DNA from: Chloroflexota bacterium
GTDB taxonomy: Bacteria; Chloroflexota; Limnocylindria; Limnocylindrales; CSP1-4
Reading direction: 5' to 3'
DNA: 43,112 bases
Assembly: GCA_015478725.1 (NCBI GenBank)
Contig: JADMIG010000022.1
Coordinates: 1-43,112 of the forward strand
Position numbers and translations under genes: made by a program. The notes below the pieces were generated by a model. The model was given only the letters and a program-made list of their open reading frames with translations. It was not told where the DNA came from and ran no database searches. Positions 1-8,274 of this stretch are shown piece after piece. Within the stretch, counting starts at the first letter, position 1. Every line of letters starts with the position of its first letter.

Positions 1-153
1 CCGAGCCTGCGGGGCGTGGAGACGCTCACGCTCCCTGGTCAATCGACGACGCTGACGATGACGTTCGATCACCCGGGCGCCTACCAGTTCCTCTGCACGA
101 TCCCGGGCCACGCCGCAGCCGGGATGACCGGTGCGGTGTTCGTCACGCCGTAG
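1..153 (+). CDS. Cupredoxin, C-terminal part (cut by window edge)
   Basis: The first 50 codons in frame 1 encode the end of a plastocyanin-like type 1 copper protein and stop at a TAG at 151-153. The copper-site motif CTIPGHAAAGM supplies the Cys, His and Met ligands; the first His ligand lies upstream of the window. The fragment closely resembles the end of the complete cupredoxin at 13025-13417, including the loop GHAAAGMTGA, so the two are paralogs. Such proteins are normally exported and carry electrons or bind copper at the membrane surface. Its presence left of the fatty-acid operon suggests that copper genes continue beyond the window. The fold call is secure; the function is not. Confidence 0.85.
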   Translation, partial: PSLRGVETLTLPGQSTTLTMTFDHPGAYQFLCTIPGHAAAGMTGAVFVTP

Positions 154-182
154 CTCCCCGATCCCGGCCGCAGGCGGGCTGC

Positions 183-210
183 GACATCGGGCGGGCGGAC
201 ATCGGGCGGG
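183..210. repeat. 13-bp direct repeat
   Basis: GACATCGGGCGGG occurs at 183-195 and again at 198-210, a 15-bp period, just upstream of the fatty-acid operon promoter. It may be a regulatory site or simple slippage; nothing decides between these. Confidence 0.5.
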
Positions 211-218
211 GGCGACCC

Positions 219-247
219 TTGACCCGACTCCCGAGCACCGCTAGTCT
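219..247 (+). promoter_or_regulatory. Promoter of the TetR/fatty-acid operon
   Basis: TTGACC at 219-224 and TAGTCT at 242-247 are separated by exactly 17 bp, a near-consensus sigma-70-type layout. Transcription would begin near 254, directly at the inverted repeat at 256-269, about 60 nt before the TetR start codon. This is the clearest promoter in the window. Confidence 0.7.
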
Positions 248-255
248 GTCTCAAC

Positions 256-269
256 CAAACGTTCGTTTG
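256..269. promoter_or_regulatory. Likely TetR operator (inverted repeat)
   Basis: CAAACG-TT-CGTTTG is a perfect inverted repeat with 6-bp arms, located at the predicted transcription start and 48 bp before the TetR gene. TetR-family repressors of fatty-acid degradation usually bind such short palindromes and are released by acyl-CoA. A second, non-concentric pair (GTCTGTC 244-250 and GACAGAC 269-275) flanks it. Autorepression is inferred from the position. Confidence 0.7.
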
Positions 270-316
270 ACAGACGCAGGGACGTCGGTTCGCCACGGAC
301 CCGGACCGGAGCCGCG

Positions 317-940
317 ATGACCCTCACCCGCCCTCGGGAAGCGGCGCTCCACGGAGCCGCCACGCGGCTCTTCCGTGAGCGCGGCTTCCACGCCACCTCG
401 ATGCAGGATCTCGCAGAGGCGCTGGGCATGAACCGCGGCAGCCTCTATCACTACATCGAGTCCAAGGACGACCTGCTCTGGACGATCGTCAGCGGCGCGC
501 TCGAGCGGCTCGACGCGAGCGTTCGTCCCGAGATCGAGGCCGACGCATCGGCCGGCGAGCGACTCTGCCGCGCCATCGACGCCCATCTCGCCTTCGCGGT
601 CGAGCACGGCGACGAGCTGGCGCTCATCCAGATCGAGCTGCGCTCGCTCAACGACGAGCGCCGTCGCGAGATCATCCGTCGGCGAGACGCCTACGAGGCT
701 GCGTGGCGGCGCGTCGTCAACGACGGCATCGCTGCGGGCGAGCTGCGCCCGATGAACGTGACGCTCGCAACGATCGCGATCCTCTCGGCCTGCAACTGGT
801 TCACCCAGTGGTACCGGTCCGACGGCCCGCTCAGCGCCGGGGAGATCGGTTCCGTCTTTGCCGAGCTCTACCTGGACGGCATGCGCGCGACCGGGGGATC
901 CTCGACCCACGACTCGCCCTGGCCGGCGGCCGCTCGATGA
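317..940 (+). CDS. TetR-family transcriptional regulator of fatty-acid degradation
   Basis: 207 residues, the usual TetR size. The N-terminal helix-turn-helix is plain at about residues 8-53 (ATRLFRERGFHATSMQDLAE followed by LGMNRGSLYHYIESKDDLLW). The C-terminal ligand domain is helical and charged. The gene ends in an ATGA overlap with the FadN-like gene, so the regulator is the first cistron of the beta-oxidation operon and probably represses it through the palindrome at 256-269. By analogy with FadR/KstR-type TetR repressors the inducer should be a long-chain acyl-CoA; this is inferred from context and not visible in the sequence. Confidence 0.9.
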   Translation: MTLTRPREAALHGAATRLFRERGFHATSMQDLAEALGMNRGSLYHYIESKDDLLWTIVSGALERLDASVRPEIEADASAGERLCRAIDAHLAFAVEHGDELALIQIELRSLNDERRREIIRRRDAYEAAWRRVVNDGIAAGELRPMNVTLATIAILSACNWFTQWYRSDGPLSAGEIGSVFAELYLDGMRATGGSSTHDSPWPAAAR

Positions 941-3255
941 TCCCCCGCATCCGCTCTGCGGTGGTCCTCGGGGCGGGCACCATGGGCGCCCAGATCGCGT
1001 GCCTGCTCGCCACCGCCGGGGCCGGGGTCCGCCTGCTCGATCTCGATGCCGACATCGCCGCCCGAGGCCTCGAACGAGCGCTCAAGCTCCGCCCGAGCCC
1101 GGTCCACCGGGCCATCGACGCCGAACGGATCCGGACGGGCGGCTTCGATGAGTTGGCCGACGCCGTCGCGGACGCCGACTGGGTGCTCGAGGCGATTGTC
1201 GAACAGCTCGCCCCGAAGCGCGAGCTGTTCGCTCACCTCGAGGCTGCCCTCGCCCCCCGCGCCATCGACACCTGGCCCATCGTGAGCACGAACACGAGCG
1301 GCATCAGCATCCACGCCATCGAGGAGGGTCGCTCCGATGTCTTCCGCCGCGCCTTCCTCGGCACACACTTCTTCAACCCGCCGCGCTACGCGCGACTCCT
1401 GGAGCTGATTCCGACCGAGTCGACCGACCCGGCCACGATCGAGCGTCTGGAGGCCTACGCCAGCCGCCATCTCGGCAAGGGCACGGTGCGCGCCAGGGAT
1501 ACGCCGGCCTTCATCGCCAATCGCCTCGGCGTGTACGCGATGCAGCGGGCGTTGAGCCTGGCCCAGGAGCTGGGGCTCGGGGTCGACGAGGTCGACGAGC
1601 TGACGGGGACCCTCATCGGCCGGCCGCGGAGCGCGACCTTCCGCACCCTCGACCTGGTCGGTCTCGATGTCGCGGTCACCGTCGCCGATCACTGCCACGC
1701 CGACCTGCCCGACGATCCCGAGCGGGAGGTCTTCGCCGTCGCACCCGTGCTCCGCCAGCTCGTCGAGCGGGGGGCGCTGGGGGAGAAGACCGGGGCCGGC
1801 TTCTTTCGGCGCGAGGGGGCGGAGATCCTCGCCTTCGACCTCGAGACCGCTGCGTACCGGCCGCGGCGGCGCGTCGCTTCGACGGCGCTGGAGCTGGCCA
1901 GGAACGAGCCCGACCTGCGCCGGCGCCTGTCCCTGCTGCTCGCCGCCGACGATCGCGCCGGCACGTACCTGCGACGGCTCTTCGACGCGACGCTCGGCTA
2001 CGCCGCGACGGTCGGACCCGGGATCGCCGACGGCGCGGCCGATGTCGATTCGGCGATGCGCCGGGGCTTCGGCTGGCAGCTCGGGCCGTTCGAGACCTGG
2101 GACGCTCTGGGCGTGGAGCGGGTCGCGATGCGGCTCCCCGTGGTCCCCGCGCTCGTTCAGCAGGTCCTGGCCGGCCCCGGTGCCTTCTACCGCGACCGTG
2201 CTGCGCTCGACTTCAGCAGCGGCCAGCTCCGTCCGATCCCCGAGCGCCCCGGCACGCTCGACCTCGATGCGCGCTCGGCCGCCGATCCGGGACTCCCCTC
2301 CAACGCCTCGGCTTCGCTGCTCGACCTGGGCCGGGGCATCCTTGGTCTCGAGTTGCACGGCAAGCTCAACGTGCTGGGGATGGACGTCATCGAGCTCGTG
2401 ACGCGCGCCTGTGAGCTGGCCTCGCGCGCCTACGACGGCCTCGTCATCGGCACGCGCGCCAACGATTTCTCGGCCGGCGCGAACCTCGCGCTCATCCTCG
2501 TGGAGGCCGAGGAGGGCGACTGGGATGGGCTCGACCTCGCGGTCCGGCGCTTCCAGGCGGCGACGCGAGCGATCCGCTACGCCGGTGTACCGGTCGTCGT
2601 GGCGGCACGCGGTCTGACGCTCGGCGGCGGCGCGGAGTTCTGCCTCGCGGCGACGCGCTGCCAGCCGCTCGGCGAGACGTACATCGGGCTCGTGGAGACG
2701 GGTGTCGGGCTGCTGCCCGCCGGCGGCGGCTCGACCGCCATGACACGCCGCGCCACCGAGGGCGTCCCCGAGGGCTCGAACGCCGACCTCTTTGCCTTCT
2801 TCCAGCATGCGCTCGAGACGATCGCCCTGGCGCGGGTCGCGACGAGCGCGGAGGAGGCGGTTTCGTGGGGACTCTTCACGCCTGCCGACCTCGTGACGGC
2901 GGACCCCGACCGGCAGTGGGCGGATGCGGCGGCCACCGCCCGGCATCTCGCCGAGGTCGGCTACCACCCGCCCCTGCCGCGGTCGATCCCCGTCGTGGGC
3001 CGGCGCGGCATCGCCGCCGCGGAGGCACTCACGTTCAATCAACTCGGTGGCGGCTATCTCTCGGAGCACGACCGGAAGGTGGTCCTCGAGTTGGCCGGGG
3101 TCATGAGCGGCGGCGATCTCGCGGAGGGGACGCCGGTCGCGGAGGCGTACCTGCTCGACCTGGAGCGCGAGGCCTTCCTGCGCCTCCTCGGCGAGCCGAA
3201 GACGCGCGACCGGATCCGCCACACGCTCAAGACCGGCAAGCCGCTCCGCAACTGA
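937..3255 (+). CDS. fadN: 3-hydroxyacyl-CoA dehydrogenase / enoyl-CoA hydratase, FadN type
   Basis: 772 residues. An N-terminal NAD-binding Rossmann motif (VVLGAGTMGAQIA, residues 9-21) begins the hydroxyacyl-CoA dehydrogenase half; the HFFNPP segment at about 143 is typical of the family. The C-terminal third (from about 465) is a crotonase fold with the oxyanion-hole segment NDFSAGANL near 508, GLTLGGGAEF near 558 and ETGVGLLPAGGG near 586. Dehydrogenase first and hydratase last is the order of Bacillus FadN, reversed relative to E. coli FadB. The enzyme hydrates enoyl-CoA and oxidises 3-hydroxyacyl-CoA with NAD. An open frame extends back to 703, but the ATG at 937 in the ATGA overlap fits the Rossmann start exactly. 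A thiolase follows after 22 bp. Confidence 0.93.
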   Translation: MIPRIRSAVVLGAGTMGAQIACLLATAGAGVRLLDLDADIAARGLERALKLRPSPVHRAIDAERIRTGGFDELADAVADADWVLEAIVEQLAPKRELFAHLEAALAPRAIDTWPIVSTNTSGISIHAIEEGRSDVFRRAFLGTHFFNPPRYARLLELIPTESTDPATIERLEAYASRHLGKGTVRARDTPAFIANRLGVYAMQRALSLAQELGLGVDEVDELTGTLIGRPRSATFRTLDLVGLDVAVTVADHCHADLPDDPEREVFAVAPVLRQLVERGALGEKTGAGFFRREGAEILAFDLETAAYRPRRRVASTALELARNEPDLRRRLSLLLAADDRAGTYLRRLFDATLGYAATVGPGIADGAADVDSAMRRGFGWQLGPFETWDALGVERVAMRLPVVPALVQQVLAGPGAFYRDRAALDFSSGQLRPIPERPGTLDLDARSAADPGLPSNASASLLDLGRGILGLELHGKLNVLGMDVIELVTRACELASRAYDGLVIGTRANDFSAGANLALILVEAEEGDWDGLDLAVRRFQAATRAIRYAGVPVVVAARGLTLGGGAEFCLAATRCQPLGETYIGLVETGVGLLPAGGGSTAMTRRATEGVPEGSNADLFAFFQHALETIALARVATSAEEAVSWGLFTPADLVTADPDRQWADAAATARHLAEVGYHPPLPRSIPVVGRRGIAAAEALTFNQLGGGYLSEHDRKVVLELAGVMSGGDLAEGTPVAEAYLLDLEREAFLRLLGEPKTRDRIRHTLKTGKPLRN

Positions 3256-3277
3256 CCGCGAACCGAGGACCCGCATC

Positions 3278-4510
3278 ATGCGCGACGCCGTCATCGTCTC
3301 AGCCGCCAGGACTGCCGTCGGCAGAGCGCCCCGCGGCGCCCTCCGCGAAACGAGCCCCGAGCAGCTGGCGATCGCCGCCGTGCGCGAGGCGCTGGCCCGC
3401 GTCCCGGCCCTCGACAGCGCGGAGGTCGAGGATCTCATCCTCGGTTGCGCCATGCCCGAGGGAGCCCAGGGCCTCAACATCGCCCGCCAGGTCGGGCTCG
3501 CGTCGGGACTGCCGGTCGGCTCGAGCGCCATGACCGTCAACCGCTTCTGCGCCTCCGGACTGCAGGCGCTGGCCCTGGCGACGCAGTCGGTCGCGTCGGG
3601 CGTCACCGACGTGGTCGTCGCCGGGGGCATGGAGTCGATGAGCTTCGTGCCCATGACCGGCTTTCACTTCGCGCCGGGGCCCGCGATCGCCGCCCAGTGG
3701 CCGCAGGTGTTCATGAATATGGGCCTGACCGCCGAGGAGGTCTCCCGCCGCTACGGCGTCAGCCGCGACGACCAGGACGCCTGGGCGCTGCGCTCGCATC
3801 AGCGCGCGGCAGCGGCCCAGGATGCCGGCCGCTTCACGGACGAGATCGTGTCGGTCGAGGCCGTCCAGACGACACTCACCGATGGGCGACCCGGCGTCTC
3901 GCATCGGCCCTTCGACGCCGACGAGGGGATCCGCCGCGACAGCGACGCCGCGGCGCTCGCCCGGCTGCGTCCCGCCTTCGCGCTCGACGGCACCGTCACC
4001 GCCGGCAACAGCTCGCAGATGAGCGACGGCGCCGCCGCGCTCGTGGTCATGAGCGGCGAGCGGGCGGCCCAGCTGGGCATCGAGCCGCTGGGGCGGCTGG
4101 CGGCCTTCGCGACGGTGGGTGTGGCGCCCGAGATCATGGGCGTCGGTCCCGTCGGCGCCGTCCCCAGGGCCTTGAAGAAGGCCGGCCTCTCGCTCGCCGA
4201 CATCTCGGCCATCGAGCTCAACGAGGCCTTCGCCGCACAGGTCGTGGCGGTGGTGCGCGAGCTGGGACTCGACGAAGAGCGGGTCAACCCCAACGGCGGA
4301 GCGATCGCGCTCGGGCATCCCCTCGGTGCGACCGGGGCGAAGCTCAGCGTTCAGCTGCTCAACGAGCTGGCCCGCCGGGAGGCCCGCTACGGGATCGTCA
4401 CCATGTGCGTGGGCGGTGGCCAGGGCGCGGCCGGCATCATCGAGTGGCTGGGTGGCCGCATGCGGCCGGCCGGCGCGGCACGCGCCGCGGACGAGGAGGC
4501 GGCGCGATGA
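3278..4510 (+). CDS. fadA: Acetyl-CoA acyltransferase (3-ketoacyl-CoA thiolase)
   Basis: 410 residues, full length for a degradative thiolase. The nucleophilic Cys91 lies in NRFCASGLQAL, His347 in GGAIALGHPLGATGA and the second catalytic Cys377 in TMCVGGGQGAAG; NEAFAAQ precedes them. It cleaves 3-ketoacyl-CoA with CoA to release acetyl-CoA, the last step of the beta-oxidation spiral, and should partner the FadN-like protein encoded just upstream. The start ATG at 3278 follows a GAGGA ribosome-binding site. The 3' end overlaps the next gene by ATGA, so translation is probably coupled. Confidence 0.95.
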   Translation: MRDAVIVSAARTAVGRAPRGALRETSPEQLAIAAVREALARVPALDSAEVEDLILGCAMPEGAQGLNIARQVGLASGLPVGSSAMTVNRFCASGLQALALATQSVASGVTDVVVAGGMESMSFVPMTGFHFAPGPAIAAQWPQVFMNMGLTAEEVSRRYGVSRDDQDAWALRSHQRAAAAQDAGRFTDEIVSVEAVQTTLTDGRPGVSHRPFDADEGIRRDSDAAALARLRPAFALDGTVTAGNSSQMSDGAAALVVMSGERAAQLGIEPLGRLAAFATVGVAPEIMGVGPVGAVPRALKKAGLSLADISAIELNEAFAAQVVAVVRELGLDEERVNPNGGAIALGHPLGATGAKLSVQLLNELARREARYGIVTMCVGGGQGAAGIIEWLGGRMRPAGAARAADEEAAR

Positions 4511-6363
4511 TGGCCGGGATCGATCCACGACCGCCGACCGCGGTGACCGCTCCGGCGGGCGGCGCCTTCCTCGTCGCGCCCGTCGCGACAGGGAGCGTCT
4601 TCACCCCCGAGCGTCTCTCTCCCCAGCACCTCGCCATCCGCGAATCGATCGGCGAGTTCGTTGCCCGGGAGGTCGAGCCGCGCCGCGAGCGGCTCGAGGC
4701 GAGGGACTACGCGACGCACCGCGAGCTGATGGCGATCCTCGGGCACGATGGCTTCGTGGGCATCGAGGTCCCCGAAGCGTACGGCGGTGCGGGACTCGAC
4801 CATGTCACCGCGGTCGTCGTCATCGAGGCGCTCTCGCCGGCCGGTGCGCTGGCCGTCACGTACGCGGCGCACGCCGGTATCGGGACGCTGCCGACGGTCT
4901 TCTTCGGCACGGACGAACAGAAACGCCGTCACCTGCCGGGCCTCGCCGCTGGGAGGACCATCGCCGCCTATGCCCTGACGGAGCCGGGCACCGGCTCGGA
5001 CGCGCAGGCGATCCGGACGCTGGCGGTCCGCCAGACGGATGGGAGTTACCGCCTCGACGGCGCCAAGCAGTTCATCACCAATGCGGGCTTCGCCGACCTC
5101 TTCACGGTCTACGCCCGCGTCGAGGGCGTCGAGGGCGTCGAAAGCGTCGGCGAGGGCGTCGAGGGCGTCGGCGAGCCGCGGGGGATCGCCGCCTTCCTCG
5201 TCGAGCGCGGGACGCCGGGCCTCGAGGTCGGGGCGGAAGAGCACAAGCTCGGCATCCACGGCAACTCGACCTGCCCCCTCACGCTCGACGGCGTCATCGT
5301 CCCGGCGGAGAACCTGCTGGGCACCATCGGCGAGGGCCACAGGATCGCCTTCAACGTCCTCAACGTGGGGCGCTTCAAGCTGGCGGCGGCAGCTCTCGGC
5401 GGCATGCGCCCGGCAGTGCGCACGGCCCTCGAATACGCGCAGGGGCGGGTCGCCTTCGGCCGGCCCATCTTCGGGTTCCCGCTGGTGGCCGAGAAGATCG
5501 CGGGCATGGCCGTCCGAACCTACGCGATCGAATCGATGGTGTACCGGATCGCGGGGCTCATCGACGGGCGGCTCGGCGGCGTCGAGGCTGGCGGCTCGGC
5601 GGAGGCGGTCCGGGCTGCCCTCGAGGAATATGCAGTCGAGTGCTCGATCGCCAAGGTCGCCGCCAGTGAGGACCTCGACTGGGTGGTCGACGAGCTCGTG
5701 CAGGTCCACGGTGGCTACGGCTACATCGAGGGATATCCGGCCGCGCAGGCCTACCGCGATGCGCGGATCAACCGCATCTGGGAAGGCACCAACGAGATCA
5801 ACCGTCTGCTCGTACCGGGGACCCTCATCCGCCGTGCCGTGAAGGGCCGGCTCGACCTCCTGGGGCCGGCCAGACGGGCCCAGGAGGCGCTCCTGGCCCC
5901 GTCGACGGCGGGACTCGATCGCGCCGCAGATGATCCGCTGGGGTCCGAGGCGGTGCTCGTCGAGGGGCTGCGCCAGGTCACGCTCCTGCTCGCCGGTGGC
6001 GCGGTCCAGCGCTACGGGACGACGCTGGAGGAGGAGCAGGAGGTGCTGGCGGGACTGGCCGACCTGGCCATCGCGCTCTTCACCACCGAGAGCGCCCTCG
6101 TCCGCGCCCGCCAGGCACGTGGCGAGACGGACGCGGCGACGGCCTCCCGCCACCTGGACCTGGCGCGACTGGTCGTCCTCGAGCGCGTCGGGCCGGCCGA
6201 GCTGATCGCCCGCTCACTCGCCACCCGCGTCGCGGATGGCGATGAGGCGCGGATGCTCCAGTCCGGGATCCGACGCCTGCTGCGCGGCGAACCCGTCGAT
6301 CGGATCGCCATCGCGCGGCGCGTCGCGGCGGCCGTCGAGACGGCCGGCGGCTATCCGGTCTGA
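4507..6363 (+). CDS. fadE: Acyl-CoA dehydrogenase, FadE (Bacillus) type
   Basis: 618 residues, longer than the usual 380-residue acyl-CoA dehydrogenase because of a C-terminal extension of about 170 residues, as in Bacillus FadE. FAD- and substrate-binding motifs are present (AYALTEPGTGSDA, KQFITNAGFAD, VHGGYGYIEGYPAAQAYRDA), and the catalytic base is Glu426 in RIWEGTNEINR. It oxidises acyl-CoA to 2-enoyl-CoA and passes electrons to electron-transfer flavoprotein. The start is the ATG in the ATGA overlap with the thiolase; a second ATG follows at once. An unusual run of VEG/VGE repeats sits in the central beta domain at residues 205-223. The gene order matches fadN-fadA-fadE. Confidence 0.94.
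   Translation: MMAGIDPRPPTAVTAPAGGAFLVAPVATGSVFTPERLSPQHLAIRESIGEFVAREVEPRRERLEARDYATHRELMAILGHDGFVGIEVPEAYGGAGLDHVTAVVVIEALSPAGALAVTYAAHAGIGTLPTVFFGTDEQKRRHLPGLAAGRTIAAYALTEPGTGSDAQAIRTLAVRQTDGSYRLDGAKQFITNAGFADLFTVYARVEGVEGVESVGEGVEGVGEPRGIAAFLVERGTPGLEVGAEEHKLGIHGNSTCPLTLDGVIVPAENLLGTIGEGHRIAFNVLNVGRFKLAAAALGGMRPAVRTALEYAQGRVAFGRPIFGFPLVAEKIAGMAVRTYAIESMVYRIAGLIDGRLGGVEAGGSAEAVRAALEEYAVECSIAKVAASEDLDWVVDELVQVHGGYGYIEGYPAAQAYRDARINRIWEGTNEINRLLVPGTLIRRAVKGRLDLLGPARRAQEALLAPSTAGLDRAADDPLGSEAVLVEGLRQVTLLLAGGAVQRYGTTLEEEQEVLAGLADLAIALFTTESALVRARQARGETDAATASRHLDLARLVVLERVGPAELIARSLATRVADGDEARMLQSGIRRLLRGEPVDRIAIARRVAAAVETAGGYPV
5119..5175 (+). repeat. In-frame GTCGAGGGC minisatellite inside acyl-CoA dehydrogenase
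   Basis: Imperfect 9-base units (GTCGAGGGC and the GTCGGCGAG variant) run for 57 bases and encode VEGVEGVESVGEGVEGVGE at residues 205-223, between the beta-domain strands ending TVYARVEG and beginning GIAAFLVERG. The unit length keeps the frame, so copy number could vary without breaking the enzyme. It lies where other acyl-CoA dehydrogenases have a short surface loop. Confidence 0.85.
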
Positions 6364-6389
6364 GGAGTACCCGCAAGGGAGCACGCGGG

Positions 6390-8195
6390 ATGAACGCACC
6401 GACCTCCGTTCCGCCGACCGGTGTGCCAACCGGCCAGTCGCCGGACCTGCTCGAGGAGCGGCCCTGGCTGGCCCACTACGAGCCCGGCGTCCCGGCCGAG
6501 ATCGAAGTGCCGCCCGTCACCCTCGACCGGCTGCTGCGGGACGCGGCGACCCGTTGGCCGGCCCGCGTTGCGCTCGTCTTCCTCGGTGCGCGGACGACCT
6601 ACGCGGAGCTCGACCGGGCCGTCGACCGGATGGCGGCTGCCCTGCACCAGATGGGCGTCGCGCCGGGTGACCGGGTGAGCATCCACCTGCCGACCACGCC
6701 GGCCTTCGTCATCGGCTTCCTGGGCACCCTGCGCGCCGGTGCGATCGCGGCACCCGTCAGTCCGCTCTCGGTGGAGCGGGAGATCCGCGAGCTCCTCGCC
6801 CAGACGCGGCCGCGTGTCTCGATCTGCCTGGACCTGCTCGTGCCGCGGGTGCGGGCCGCCCGTGCCGAACTGGGCGATGTTCTCCCCGCCGCGACCGGCA
6901 CCTCGGGCGTCATCTCGACCGGCATCCAGGACTCTCTCCCGCGCCTCCTGCGGATGCTCTACCCGCTGAAGGCGCGCCGCGAGGGACGCTGGAGGCCCGT
7001 TCCGCACTCCGCGGAGACACCCAACCTCTTCCGGCTCCTGTCGGCCTCGCCGGCCGAGCGGATCGACTCGCCCGCCCGGTCCGTGGACCCGGCGGTCCTG
7101 CAGCCGACCGGCGGCACCACCGGCACCCCCAAGGCGGCGACCCTCACCCACCGCAACCTCGTCGCCAACGCGATCCAGGTGGCGGCCTGGTTCCCCGGCG
7201 CCCGGCCGGGCGAGGCCACCGTGCTCTGCGCGCTGCCCTACTTCCACATCTACGGCCTGACCGTCGCGCTCGACTATGCGCTGCTGATGGGCGCCACCCA
7301 GATCCTCCACCCACGCTTTGACCCGCACGCGGTCCTCAAGTCCATCGCGCGCTATCGGCCACAGCTGTTCCCGGGCGCACCGATGTTCTACGCGACGCTG
7401 CTGCAGCTGCCGGAGACGCAGAAGTACGATCTGCACTCGGTGGATGCCTGTATCAGCGGCTCGGCGCCGCTGCCCGGTCCGGTGCAGGACGGCTTCGAGG
7501 CGCTCACCGGCGGGCGCGTCTCGGAGGGTTACGGTCTGACCGAGGCGAGCCCGGTCACCCACTGCAACCCCGTTCACGGGGAGCGTCGGCTGGGCACGGT
7601 CGGTCTGCCCTTCCCCTCGACCGAAGCCCAGGTCGTTGACCTCGAGGCCGGCGCGCGCGTCCTGCCGCCCGGTGAGGTGGGCGAGCTGCGCGTCCGCGGC
7701 CCCCAGGTGATGAGCGGCTACTGGGAGCGACCTGAGGAGACAGCGACGGCCCTGCGGGACGGCTGGCTCTACACCGGCGACATCAGCTCGATGGACGCCG
7801 AGGGCTACTTCCGCATCGTCGACCGACGCAAGGACATGATCATCGTCAGCGGCGTGAACGTCTACCCGCGCGAGATCGAGGATGTACTGCACGAGCACCC
7901 GGCGGTGGTCGAGGCGGCGGTCATCGGGGAGCCCCATCCGCTCAAGGGCGAGGTTCCGCACGCGTTCGTGGTGCTCCGCGCGGGCACGACCGTCACGCCC
8001 GAGGAGCTCATCGCTCACTGCCACCAGAACCTCTCCCCGTACAAGGTGCCGGCGATCGTCGAGGTGCGCGCGGAGTTGCCGCGTTCCTTCGTGGGCAAGG
8101 TCCTGCGGCGGGTCCTCGCCGAGGAAGCGGCGGCGGCAGGCGGGTCCGCAGGGGCGGCCGCGCCCGCCACCGGGAGCGCCGGTCCGCCGGACTGA
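6390..8195 (+). CDS. fadD: Long-chain fatty-acid--CoA ligase
   Basis: 601 residues with the full set of adenylate-forming motifs: the phosphate loop TGGTTGTPKAATLTH near residue 240, YGLTEASPVTHCNP near 381, the ATP-binding aspartate in WLYTGDISSMD near 461, the hinge RRKDMIIVSGVNVYPREIE near 480, and the C-terminal catalytic lysine in SFVGKVLRR near 570. It activates free fatty acids to acyl-CoA with ATP, feeding the three beta-oxidation enzymes encoded upstream. The ATG is preceded by AAGGGAG and the gene starts 26 bp after the acyl-CoA dehydrogenase, so it should be the last cistron of the operon. The Ala/Gly-rich tail is dispensable-looking. Confidence 0.93.
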   Translation: MNAPTSVPPTGVPTGQSPDLLEERPWLAHYEPGVPAEIEVPPVTLDRLLRDAATRWPARVALVFLGARTTYAELDRAVDRMAAALHQMGVAPGDRVSIHLPTTPAFVIGFLGTLRAGAIAAPVSPLSVEREIRELLAQTRPRVSICLDLLVPRVRAARAELGDVLPAATGTSGVISTGIQDSLPRLLRMLYPLKARREGRWRPVPHSAETPNLFRLLSASPAERIDSPARSVDPAVLQPTGGTTGTPKAATLTHRNLVANAIQVAAWFPGARPGEATVLCALPYFHIYGLTVALDYALLMGATQILHPRFDPHAVLKSIARYRPQLFPGAPMFYATLLQLPETQKYDLHSVDACISGSAPLPGPVQDGFEALTGGRVSEGYGLTEASPVTHCNPVHGERRLGTVGLPFPSTEAQVVDLEAGARVLPPGEVGELRVRGPQVMSGYWERPEETATALRDGWLYTGDISSMDAEGYFRIVDRRKDMIIVSGVNVYPREIEDVLHEHPAVVEAAVIGEPHPLKGEVPHAFVVLRAGTTVTPEELIAHCHQNLSPYKVPAIVEVRAELPRSFVGKVLRRVLAEEAAAAGGSAGAAAPATGSAGPPD

Positions 8196-8274
8196 GCGTC
8201 GGCCACCGGGCGCTCCGTTCACATGGCTCTCAGGCTGCTCCGCACCTGAGCTGCGACAGGCCCCTCCGTCGGAC

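Noticed and set aside
703-936. Longer N terminus for the FadN-like protein
   Set aside because: It lies inside the TetR gene in another frame; the ATG at 937 with ATGA overlap places the Rossmann motif correctly.
868-3654. 928-codon open frame on the minus strand
   Set aside because: It is the antisense shadow of the FadN-like gene, with no domain and an Arg/Glu-rich composition.
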